Assembly: GCF_003369795.1 (NCBI RefSeq)
Contig: NZ_CP026730.1
Location: 620,001 to 684,000 of the forward strand
Origin: Streptomyces sp. CB09001
GTDB taxonomy: Bacteria > Actinomycetota > Actinomycetes > Streptomycetales > Streptomycetaceae
Direction of reading: 5' to 3'
Length of the DNA: 64,000 bases
The notes under the pieces are model-generated. The model had not been told where the DNA came from. It searched no databases and worked only from the letters and a program-made list of their open reading frames with translations. Positions 41,802 through 49,600 of this stretch are shown one piece after another. Numbering within the stretch: the stretch's first letter is position 1; each line of letters starts with the position of its first letter. A program made the translations under genes and the position numbers.

Positions 41802-42775
41802 CGGGCCTCCCATCGGGACGCCGGACGCGCGCCGACCTCTCGTACGACGGCGGCGACGGCCTCCGCCTGTGCCTGGTCGGCGGCGGCGGACTGGGCGGGA
41901 TGGTCCTGCCGGTAGCGGCGGTACCAGTCGTGCCGGGCCGCTCGCTCACGGACCTCGGCCGCGCGGGTGTCGTCCCCTTTGCTGTGCGGGCCCACGCGGT
42001 GGGTGACGCACTCGACCACGTACGGCCGGTGCCGGTCGCGGACCTGCTCGACCACGGGGGTGAGGGCGGCGCGTACGTCGGTGACGTCCACGGAGTCGAT
42101 CCGCAGGTGGCCGACGCCGAAGGCCGCCGCCCGGGCGGCGACGGTGCCGGACATCTGCCGCTCGGTCGGTGTCGACTGGGCGATCCCGTTGTGCTCCACC
42201 ACGACGAGCACCGGGACCTGCCACAGCTGCGCCATGTTGAGCGCCTCGTACACGGCGCCCTCGCCCCAGGTGCCGTCGCCGATGTGGACCACCGCGATCC
42301 GGCCCGGCTCGGCCCGCTTCAGGTGCAGGCCGACTCCCACGGCGACGGGCAGGCTCTGGCCCTGTACGCCGGTCGACAGGTAGCGGTCGCGGTAGATGTG
42401 CTGGCTGCCGCCCACGCCGTGGCAGACGGCACCGGCCCGCCCCATGATCTCCGCGAGCAGACCGTGCGGGTCGTGGAAGCGGGCCAGGTAGTGGCCGTGC
42501 CCGCGGTGGTTGCTGAAGACGTAGTCGCCCTCGTCCAGCAGCGGGTAGAGCGCGACGGGGATGTACTCCTGGCCGAGGCAGGTGTGCGTGGTGCCGTGCA
42601 GCCGGCCCTGGGAGAACAGCTCCAGCACGGCCAGTTCGAAGTGGCGGATCATCAGCAGGGTGCCGAGATCGGCGTCGGACAGCCGGGACAGGGGACGGGC
42701 CACGACACCGGCTTCGGGTTCGGGTCCGCCGACGGGCCTGAGGTCGACCGCGGGGGACGCGGACGTGACGTTCAT
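41798..42775 (-). CDS. 2-oxoacid dehydrogenase E1 component, alpha subunit
   Basis: 325 residues. Thiamine-diphosphate motif IGDGTWGEGAVYEALNMA ... VEHNGIAQS (GDG-N), substrate-side region SNHRGHGHYLARF, and the C-terminal HRVGPHSKGDD loop. ATG 42775 has GGAG 7 bp upstream. KAS III ends 10 bp before. The coupling to KAS III supports a role in making the CoA starter unit, probably isobutyryl- or 2-methylbutyryl-type (inference). Confidence 0.95.
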   Translation of the reverse strand: MNVTSASPAVDLRPVGGPEPEAGVVARPLSRLSDADLGTLLMIRHFELAVLELFSQGRLHGTTHTCLGQEYIPVALYPLLDEGDYVFSNHRGHGHYLARFHDPHGLLAEIMGRAGAVCHGVGGSQHIYRDRYLSTGVQGQSLPVAVGVGLHLKRAEPGRIAVVHIGDGTWGEGAVYEALNMAQLWQVPVLVVVEHNGIAQSTPTERQMSGTVAARAAAFGVGHLRIDSVDVTDVRAALTPVVEQVRDRHRPYVVECVTHRVGPHSKGDDTRAAEVRERAARHDWYRRYRQDHPAQSAAADQAQAEAVAAVVREVGARPASRWEAR

Positions 42776-42785
42776 GAGGTGCTCC

Positions 42786-43748
42786 TTACGGAAGTTCGAC
42801 CACCTGGGCGCACCAGGTCAGCCCGGCGCCGAAGCCCAGGAGCAGCGCCTTGTCGCCGGGCCGTACGGTGGCCGAGGCGAGCAGCGACTCCAGAGCCAGC
42901 GGGATGGACGCCGAACTGGTGTTGCCGTCGGTGACGATGCTGCGGGCGATCGCCACGTGCGCGGGCGGGCGCAGTCGGCGCACCATCGCGTCGATCAGCC
43001 GCCCGTTGCACTGGTGCGGCACGAAGGCGCTGATGTCGTCCCAGGTGAGCCCGGCCGCGTCGAGTGCGTCCCGGGCCACTTGCGGCATGTGCGAACCGAA
43101 CCAGCGGACCACCCGGGTGCCGTCCATGTGCATGTACGGGCGGGCGGCACCGGGTTTGGGCGGTGCGCTGGTCATCCAGGGCTCACCGGGGCCGTGGGTT
43201 CCCCACACCGCCGGTCCGATCCCGCCGTGCTCGGCGGCGCTGACCACCGCGGCCCCGGCGGCATCGCCGAAGACCATGACGGTCGCGCAGTCGTCGGGGT
43301 CGGTGATGTCGCTCAGCCGCTCGGCGGCGACGACCAGGATCTGACGCGCCTGCCGTGCGGCGATGAGTCCGGAGGCCAGGGTCAGCCCGTAACCGAACCC
43401 GGCGCACCCGCCGTTGACGTCGAACCCGCCGGCCCGGCCGGCGCCGATGCGGTGGGTGAGACTGGCGGCCCGGCAGGAAGCCTGGCCGACGCTGCTGGCG
43501 GAGGAGAACAGGACACAGTCCAGGTCCTCGGCGAGCACGCCCGCCTGGGCCAGGGCCTTGTCCGCCGCCTGCGCGGCCATCTCGACGAAGGTGTCGTCGG
43601 GGTCGGCCTTCAGCCTGGTCCGGATTCCGGTGATCTGCTCGATCCAGCCTTCCTCATGGCCGAACCTGGTGTCGAGTTCGGCGCTGGTGAGCAGGCCACC
43701 GGGGCGGTAGACACCGATGCCGGTCAGCCGTCCCGCGCCCCGGGCCAT
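42786..43748 (-). CDS. Beta-ketoacyl-ACP synthase III type (KAS III/FabH-like)
   Basis: 320 residues. Catalytic Cys about 115 in VNGGCAGFGYGL, His about 245 in FVPHQCNGRLIDA, Asn about 276 in DGNTSSASIPLAL. The GGCAG context is the usual FabH ACAG with a Gly. FabH enzymes condense an acyl-CoA starter with malonyl-ACP. Adjacency to the E1/E2 genes fits branched-chain priming. ATG 43748 overlaps the ACP-2 stop by one base (TGATG). Confidence 0.95.
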   Translation of the reverse strand: MARGAGRLTGIGVYRPGGLLTSAELDTRFGHEEGWIEQITGIRTRLKADPDDTFVEMAAQAADKALAQAGVLAEDLDCVLFSSASSVGQASCRAASLTHRIGAGRAGGFDVNGGCAGFGYGLTLASGLIAARQARQILVVAAERLSDITDPDDCATVMVFGDAAGAAVVSAAEHGGIGPAVWGTHGPGEPWMTSAPPKPGAARPYMHMDGTRVVRWFGSHMPQVARDALDAAGLTWDDISAFVPHQCNGRLIDAMVRRLRPPAHVAIARSIVTDGNTSSASIPLALESLLASATVRPGDKALLLGFGAGLTWCAQVVELP

Positions 43749-44020
43749 CAGCGGGCTCCGTCCGCCGCGGCGACGGCTGCCCGGCCGTTCACGTAGTCGA
43801 GGGTCCGCCGGACGGTGCGCAGGTCGTGCACCGCCTCGTCCGGGATGGGAACGCCGTAGCGCTCCTGGATCCGCTCGGCCAGTTCGATGACGGCCATCGA
43901 GTCGAACCCCAACGATGTGAAGGGCGCGTCGGCCGGCTGCTCCGAGATCGCCCGGGCCGCTTCGGCGCCGGCGATCTCGGCCACCATCGCCGTCAGGTCT
44001 TCCAGGGTGAAAGGGGACAT
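43748..44020 (-). CDS. Acyl carrier protein (ACP-2)
   Basis: 90 residues. Phosphopantetheine serine in LGFDSMAVIEL (Ser 41), followed by AERIQERYGVPIPDEAVHDLRTV. It differs clearly from ACP-1 and is coupled to KAS III, suggesting that each KAS has its own carrier. Confidence 0.95.
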   Translation of the reverse strand: MSPFTLEDLTAMVAEIAGAEAARAISEQPADAPFTSLGFDSMAVIELAERIQERYGVPIPDEAVHDLRTVRRTLDYVNGRAAVAAADGAR

Positions 44021-44119
44021 GCGGAAACTCCAGCTGATGAGATGCGGGGAGGGGTGACGGGAGGGACAAGAGGGACGGGAGAGGCCGGGAGAGGACGGGA
44101 GGAGAGAACCGCGCGTGGG

Positions 44120-45238
44120 TCACTGGGCGGGCAGCATGGCGTCGCGGTTCAGGAAGGCGAGCATCCTGCGGAAGTAGTCGGCGTCGAGCACCGGCGGGGC
44201 GCGGTGCGCGGTGGCCGCGGTGGGGCCGGCGGTGTTCTGCCCCGGGGCCGGGATCATCTGCCGGAGGGTCTCGCCGGCCAGCCTCAGGGTGCTGCGGGGG
44301 ACCTCGTCGCCCAGGTCGCGAAGCCGCTCCAGCCAGGTGTCGAACGGAACGAGCGGAAGGTCGACACCCGCGTCCGCGAAGCCCTGGAAGTACGACCGGA
44401 AGGGCAGCGGTTCGGGATCGATCACGTGGAACACCTGTCCTCGGGCACGTCGGCTCAGGGACAGGTCGACGATCGCACGGCTGGTGAAGTCGACCGTGCC
44501 CACCGGCAGGAGACCGGGGTGGTCGGGGGCGCAGCCGGCGCGGATGCTCGCCGTCGTCAGGTGGACGAACCAGTCCGACCTCCCCACCAGGCCGGTGCGC
44601 GAGTCCGCCAGGATCACACCGGGCCGGTGCACCATCGTGGGCGATCCGCGGTCCGCGGCCTGCGCGACCAACTGCTCGGCGACCCATTTGGTGGCGCAGT
44701 AACCGGAGACACCGGTCCCGGCCTCCCGGGCCGCCGGGATCACTCCCATCGTCGAGATGTAATGCACGGGGATCCGGCGGGTCCGGGTCGCCAGTCTCAG
44801 GATTTCCAGGGTCCCCGACACATTGCAGCCGCGCAGGATCGGGTAACTCGCCAGAAGATTGACCCAGGCACCGCAGTGATAAATGACGTCGATGCCGCGC
44901 GAGAGGTCCGTGAACTCCTCCTCGGTCAAGCCGAACCGCGGCTTCGCCAGGCTGCCGGGCACGACGTCGACCCGGGACATGTGGTGCTCCGGCACATCCC
45001 GGGCGCGTAGCTGACCGGCGAGCCGCTCCCGGGCCTCAGCGGCCGACTCCGCTCTCACCAGGCAATGGATTCGAGCGTCGGTGGAATCCAGCAGGTCGGC
45101 GAGCAGGAAACCGCCGAGGAATCCCGTGGCCCCCGTCAGCAGAATTCTCTCGGTCGGCCCTTCGGGAACTTCCGTCAGAGCCGACGCATCGATTTCCGCC
45201 GGAAGTCGCAAGTCGTCGCTGATCGGGAAACTGGCCAT
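44120..45238 (-). CDS. Acyl-thioester reductase (NRPS R-domain-like SDR)
   Basis: About 372 residues from ATG 45238. NAD(P) motif TGATGFLGG at residue ~35, catalytic ISTMG ... YCATK (Tyr about 180, Lys about 184), and VIYHCGAWVNLL and PVGTVDFTSRAIVDLS, which are characteristic of carboxylic-acid-reductase/NRPS terminal reductase domains. It should release an acyl group from an ACP as aldehyde. It is the first gene of the leftward FAS-like operon. A 99-bp purine-rich gap separates it from ACP-2. Confidence 0.9.
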   Translation of the reverse strand: MASFPISDDLRLPAEIDASALTEVPEGPTERILLTGATGFLGGFLLADLLDSTDARIHCLVRAESAAEARERLAGQLRARDVPEHHMSRVDVVPGSLAKPRFGLTEEEFTDLSRGIDVIYHCGAWVNLLASYPILRGCNVSGTLEILRLATRTRRIPVHYISTMGVIPAAREAGTGVSGYCATKWVAEQLVAQAADRGSPTMVHRPGVILADSRTGLVGRSDWFVHLTTASIRAGCAPDHPGLLPVGTVDFTSRAIVDLSLSRRARGQVFHVIDPEPLPFRSYFQGFADAGVDLPLVPFDTWLERLRDLGDEVPRSTLRLAGETLRQMIPAPGQNTAGPTAATAHRAPPVLDADYFRRMLAFLNRDAMLPAQ

Positions 45239-45606
45239 ACCAACACCGCATTTCAGCACAGGCGAGATTCGGTCCTGCCCTGAACACTCCCCGCGACTCA
45301 CGAGGTTTACTACAGAAATCTGCCACCAGTGGGAGCGCAGGGCGCATCCTCCTGGCCGTTACCCGCGCCCGCACCCCCACAACGGGTGAGTAGGGCTCAT
45401 TCATTCGAACAGGCCGCGACTCCGAAGGGACGGCCGGAACGTACGCCCGGAGCGCGTTGCCGGTATCGCGCGCCGTCGGTTGCACGCCAACGCGCTTACG
45501 CGGAAGGAGCGTTGCGAAACGGGGGGCGGGGGGCGGAGGCGGCCCGAGCGTAAAGACAGATGAGAAGGACACAGCCAATAGATCGTGAGGCAAGGGGGGT
45601 TGAGCC
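45239..45606. promoter_or_regulatory. Divergent promoter region of the lipid cluster
   Basis: This 368-bp gap separates the leftward FAS-like operon from the rightward HD/halogenase-like operon. I see no gene. The hexamer GCGTTG or its complement CAACGC appears at 45454-45459, 45488-45493 and 45509-45514, giving inverted pairs that could be operator half sites. HD-gene ribosome site AAGGGGGG lies at its right edge. Confidence 0.5.
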
Positions 45607-46266
45607 ATGGTCGCAGGGCCCGAGATGCCGGAGGTTCCCGATCCCGGTGGGAGCGGGGCAAGTTCACACTCCGATCCGCCGAAGGCGTTGCCCGAGGCGT
45701 GGCAGCCTCTGCTCGGCCGCCCGGCTCTCGCGGAGCTGCTCGGGCACCCCCTCGCGGGCGCCGCCCTGAAGGAGATGTGCCGGCTCCTGCCACCCCGGGT
45801 CGCCGTGCACTCCCTGCGGACGTTCCTGCTGGCCGACGCCTGTGCGCGGACCCACGGGACCGCCTACGACCGGGTCGGTCTGCTGGCCGCCGCGGCGTTC
45901 CACGATGCCGGGCTGGCAGGGCGTACTCCGCTCGGGCGCGGTGGATTCCCGTGCCGCTCCGCCCAGTTGCTCGACCACTTCCTGGCCCGGCACCAGGTGG
46001 GCACGGTGCGGCGCACGACCCTCACGCGTGCGGTGCGCGAGCACATGCGGCCGTTCCCCGCTCGCGACGCCGGACCCGAGGCGCGGCTGCTGCACTTCGG
46101 CGTGTGGCTGGACGTCACCGGGCGCGGCGAGCGGCAAGTACCCGGTGATCGCCGCCTGTTGGCCCGACTGGCGCCCACCCCCTGGTTCGCCGCGTCCTTC
46201 TCCGCCCGGTTGGTGGCCTGCGGGCTGCGCCGGGTGCTGCCGGTCTCCCCGGTCACCCACCGGTGA
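45607..46266 (+). CDS. HD-domain protein
   Basis: 219 residues. HD-type metal motif: His 68 in AVHSLRTF, His99-Asp100 in AAAAFHDAGL, and later histidines in HFLARHQVG and REHMRPF. The spacing resembles cyanamide-hydratase-like or small HD phosphohydrolases rather than HD-GYP proteins. Function here is not known. Its stop TGA overlaps an in-frame GTG of the next gene. It opens the rightward unit of the lipid cluster. Confidence 0.8.
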   Translation: MVAGPEMPEVPDPGGSGASSHSDPPKALPEAWQPLLGRPALAELLGHPLAGAALKEMCRLLPPRVAVHSLRTFLLADACARTHGTAYDRVGLLAAAAFHDAGLAGRTPLGRGGFPCRSAQLLDHFLARHQVGTVRRTTLTRAVREHMRPFPARDAGPEARLLHFGVWLDVTGRGERQVPGDRRLLARLAPTPWFAASFSARLVACGLRRVLPVSPVTHR

Positions 46267-46316
46267 CCGGGGAGCCCCGGCGGCTCGCCCTTCCCGTCGC
46301 GAAAGGAACCGCAGAC

Positions 46317-48074
46317 ATGCAAGAAGACGAGCGTGTTTTCGATGTCGCCATCGTCGGAGGCGGCATCGGCGGGACGATGCTGGGGACCGTACTCGCACGT
46401 CACGGTGTGCGTGTGCTGCTGCTCGAAGGCAGTGGCCACCCCCGGTTCGCCATCGGAGAGTCCACCGTCCCTGAGACCACGTTCGGGCTCCGGGTCCTGG
46501 CCCGCCGCTACGACGTCCCCGAGCTCGATCACCTGGCGACCAACGCGGCACTGCGCCGCCACGTGTCGTCGAACAGCGGGGTCAAGCGAAACTTCAGCTT
46601 CATCTACCACCGGGAAGGTGAGCCCACCCGGCCCGACGAGTGCACCCAGTACCCCACCTGGGGACCTCCGCTCGGTCCCGACTCGCACTACTTCCGGCAG
46701 GACGTGGACGCGTACATGTTCCACGTCGCCGTGTCCTACGGCGTGACCGCGTACACCCACACCATGGTCGACGACGTGAAGTTCGAGGAGGACGGCGCGA
46801 CTCTCGTCACCCGGGACCGGGGCACCTTCCGGGCTTCGTACGTGGTCGACGCCGGCGGCATGCGGGCGGTCCTGCCCGAGCGCCTCGGGCTGCGGCAGGA
46901 ACCGCCCTACCGCACGAGGTCGCGCACGATCTTCACGCACATGGTGGACGTGCGTCCCTTCGACGCCGTGGCGCCTTCGCGTGCACAGCACGGCATGCCC
47001 AGCCCGTTCAGCCAGGGAACGCTCCACCACATGTTCCCGGGCGGATGGTTCTGGGTCATCCCGTTCGACAACCAGTCGACCAGCACGAACCAGTTGTGCA
47101 GTGTCGGCCTCAACCTCGATCTCGACCAGCACCCCCGGCCGGAGGGCATCTCGGCGGAGGAGGAGTTCTGGCAGTACGTGCGCCGGTTCCCCAGTGTGGC
47201 CCGGCAGTTCGAGCGGGCGCGGGCGGTCCGGCCGTACGTGTCCACCGACCGTACCCAGTTCGCCTCGCAGAAGGTCGTCGGCGACCGGTGGTGCCTGCTG
47301 CCGCACGCCAGTGACTTCATCGACCCGCTCTTCTCCAGCGGTCTCGCCGTCACCGTGATGGCGCTCAACGCCCTGGGCCACCGGCTGATCGACGCCGTAC
47401 GCCAGGACGACTTCGACACCGCCCGGTTCGCGTACCTGGACCACTGGACCAAGCGCATGTTCCGGTTCTACGACGACCTGGTGTCCTGCAGCTACATCGC
47501 GTTCGACGACTTCGACCTGTGGAACGCCTGGAACCGCGTGTGGACCATCACCACGCTGTACGGCACGAACGCCCAGAACCAGGTCGCCGTGACGTTCGAG
47601 AAGACGCACGACCCGGCCTGTTTCGACATGCTGGAGCAGCCGCCGTACCGAGGTCTCCAGGGTATGGACAACCCCTGGGTGGAGCGGATGTTCGACCAGT
47701 CGCGGGACGCCGTACTCGCCTATCGTGCGGGCGAGTTGACGAAGGAGCAGGCGATCGCACGCATCTACGAGCTGCTGGGCGAGAGCGGACTGGTCCCGGC
47801 GGTGTGGGGCACCCTGGACCCCGACGACCGGTGCCCGTCCGGGGTGTTCACCCTCTGGCCGCTGATGAAGATCCTGCTGTGGGGCAAGTACCGCTCACCG
47901 CAGCACGTCCGGGGCTCCTACTTCACCGGCGGAGCCCGGCTGGTGGGCAAGGAAGCGGTCCAGGCGTACACCACCGAGCTGCGCGCCGGCAGCTCCCAAG
48001 TGCACCAGACCGTACGGGACATGTGGCGCAACTGGAACCGCGACTGGGCGCGGCGGCCCGCTCCTCGGAAATGA
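46317..48074 (+). CDS. Flavin-dependent halogenase-like monooxygenase
   Basis: 585 residues. FAD motif VAIVGGGIGGTMLG at the N-terminus, GESTVPET, a Lys in SGVKRNFSFIYHREG at about residue 88 (matching the pattern of carrier-bound-substrate halogenases), and GGWFWVIPFDN at about 243-252, the halogenase WxWxIP motif. DPLFSSGLAVT closes the FAD domain. The C-terminal third (~200 residues) is an extra helical region. I chose ATG 46317 with AAAGGA upstream; GTG 46263 coupled to the HD stop is possible. It could halogenate or hydroxylate an ACP-bound acyl chain (inference). A flavin reductase is encoded in the convergent unit. Confidence 0.85.
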   Translation: MQEDERVFDVAIVGGGIGGTMLGTVLARHGVRVLLLEGSGHPRFAIGESTVPETTFGLRVLARRYDVPELDHLATNAALRRHVSSNSGVKRNFSFIYHREGEPTRPDECTQYPTWGPPLGPDSHYFRQDVDAYMFHVAVSYGVTAYTHTMVDDVKFEEDGATLVTRDRGTFRASYVVDAGGMRAVLPERLGLRQEPPYRTRSRTIFTHMVDVRPFDAVAPSRAQHGMPSPFSQGTLHHMFPGGWFWVIPFDNQSTSTNQLCSVGLNLDLDQHPRPEGISAEEEFWQYVRRFPSVARQFERARAVRPYVSTDRTQFASQKVVGDRWCLLPHASDFIDPLFSSGLAVTVMALNALGHRLIDAVRQDDFDTARFAYLDHWTKRMFRFYDDLVSCSYIAFDDFDLWNAWNRVWTITTLYGTNAQNQVAVTFEKTHDPACFDMLEQPPYRGLQGMDNPWVERMFDQSRDAVLAYRAGELTKEQAIARIYELLGESGLVPAVWGTLDPDDRCPSGVFTLWPLMKILLWGKYRSPQHVRGSYFTGGARLVGKEAVQAYTTELRAGSSQVHQTVRDMWRNWNRDWARRPAPRK

Positions 48075-48153
48075 GCACGGAAAAACATTCCTGCCGACTG
48101 ACGGAGGCACATATTCCGGTTTGCCGCTCCAGGGCCTCGGGTAGGAAAACCAC

Positions 48154-48750
48154 ATGGCCGAACAAATGGAAAGTCGGCCGCGGTTCTCCCTGCTCAATCC
48201 GAGAGACAACGGGCTGCAATCCACGATGGTGCGACATTCCACCTGCCAATCGCCCGCTGAATGCTCCTGGGAAGAAATCTTCCAGCATCAGGACCGCCTC
48301 ATGCGGCTGGTTCGGCGAAGACTACCAAGTTTTCAGGACGCCGAGGACTGCGTTCAGGAAACCATGGCCCGGGCAGCCGCCCACGCCGCGTTGGACAGGA
48401 ATCGACTCGGTGCCTTTCTGACGTCCGTGGCGCTTCGCCTCTGCATCGACTTCTACCGTGACATGGAGCGTCGCAGCAGACTCCTCCAGCGTGCGGCGCT
48501 CGCGGAAACTCCGGGTACGACTGAGGAGGACGTCTGCGACGAGGACTTCGGCAGATGGCTTCTGGGTCAGGTACAACACCTGCGGGGGCGGGAGCAGGAG
48601 GTCATACTCGCCCGCGCCAAGGGTATTTCCACTGCGGAATTCGCCCGCATACACAACATCTCCGTCAAGGCGGCCGAAGCCGCCTTCACCAGGGGCCGCG
48701 CACGATTGAAGAGCGTCTGCGCGAAAGCCTTGGAAGGCTGTGCCCGATAA
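48154..48750 (+). CDS. ECF-type RNA polymerase sigma factor
   Basis: 198 residues. Region 2: HQDRLMRLVRRRLPSFQDAEDCVQETMARAAA. Region 4: LRGREQEVILARAKGISTAEFARIHNISVKAAEAAFTRGRARLKS. A ~35-residue N-terminal extension precedes region 2. No anti-sigma gene is adjacent. It lies 79 bp after the halogenase-like gene on the same strand, so it may control the cluster or be controlled with it. Confidence 0.93.
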   Translation: MAEQMESRPRFSLLNPRDNGLQSTMVRHSTCQSPAECSWEEIFQHQDRLMRLVRRRLPSFQDAEDCVQETMARAAAHAALDRNRLGAFLTSVALRLCIDFYRDMERRSRLLQRAALAETPGTTEEDVCDEDFGRWLLGQVQHLRGREQEVILARAKGISTAEFARIHNISVKAAEAAFTRGRARLKSVCAKALEGCAR

Positions 48751-48803
48751 CACCCGAAAACCGCACCTCTCCCATCGCAGAGAAACGGAAAGGGACCCCA
48801 CTC

Positions 48804-49508
48804 ATGGGCAATAGCAAGAACGTCCAAGACATCTTCAAGGATTTGGTCGGTGATATGACCGACAGCTGGAAGGAGGCTTTCGACGACCTCCTGAACCGAG
48901 ACGACGACTCGGGATCGTCGCGCGGCTCGGGATCGTCGCGCGACTCCGGCAACGCCGTCAGCACGCTGGCCGGGCTGCCCCCGAACGCCCTCGCCGCACT
49001 GGCCGGGGCCGTCAACCCGGCGACCGCGCTCGCGGGTGTCACCAATCCGCTGGCCGCCCTCGGCGGGATCGGCGCGGCCGGCAACCCGCTCGCCGGCCTC
49101 GCAGCGCAGAACCCCCTGGCCGCGCTCACCGGTGCCGCGGGCGGCGGCAACCCGCTCGCGGCCGCGCTGGGCGGGGCGGGCAACCCCCTGGCCGCACTGG
49201 GCGGGGCGGCCAATCCGCTCGCCGCGGTCGGCGGCGCGGCCGGCGCGCTCGGCGGGCTCGGTCAGCTGGCCGGAGGCCTCGGACACGCGGCGAGCGGGGC
49301 GGGCGACCTGATGGCGCTCCCGTCCCAGCTCACCCAGCTGCTCCAGGTGCTGCCCAAGCTCCTCGAGGCGGTCCAGGGCCTGCAGAACCTGACCAACCTG
49401 CCGGCCCAGGCCGGTCAGCAAGGGCTGGCGGCCCTGCAGGGCCTGACCGGTCAGCAGGGGCAGGGCGGGAAGCCGTCCCAGGGCGGACAGTCCTCGACCT
49501 CGGGCTGA
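48804..49508 (+). CDS. Low-complexity NPLA-repeat protein, unknown function
   Basis: 234 residues, no family recognised. The N-terminus (1-50) is an amphipathic acidic helix (VQDIFKDLVGDMTDSWKEAF) followed by a Ser/Gly/Asp-rich linker with a duplicated GSSR segment. Residues ~60-155 contain seven imperfect repeats around Asn-Pro-(Leu/Ala)-(Ala/Thr), such as TNPLAALGG, QNPLAALTG and GNPLAALGG. Then come a Gly/Ala/Leu stretch, an amphipathic helix (LTQLLQVLPKLLEAVQGLQNL) and a Gln/Gly/Ser-rich tail. No signal peptide or charged repeats. The hydrophobic repeats suggest a surface-active, phasin-like or self-assembling protein (inference). ATG 48804 has AAGGGA 9 bp upstream. Confidence 0.85.
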   Translation: MGNSKNVQDIFKDLVGDMTDSWKEAFDDLLNRDDDSGSSRGSGSSRDSGNAVSTLAGLPPNALAALAGAVNPATALAGVTNPLAALGGIGAAGNPLAGLAAQNPLAALTGAAGGGNPLAAALGGAGNPLAALGGAANPLAAVGGAAGALGGLGQLAGGLGHAASGAGDLMALPSQLTQLLQVLPKLLEAVQGLQNLTNLPAQAGQQGLAALQGLTGQQGQGGKPSQGGQSSTSG

Positions 49509-49600
49509 CCGGCCGTGCCACCGTCCCGCCCGGCCGTCTCCGTGGTGCACGCCGACCGCCGTTCCGTACCCGGGTCCCGATCTGAGGAGGATCACACACG

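Noticed and set aside
45437..45460. ECF-type promoter GGAAC...CGTT in the divergent lipid-cluster region
   Set aside because: The spacer is 14 bp, shorter than the 16-17 bp usual for such promoters, so the match is not convincing.
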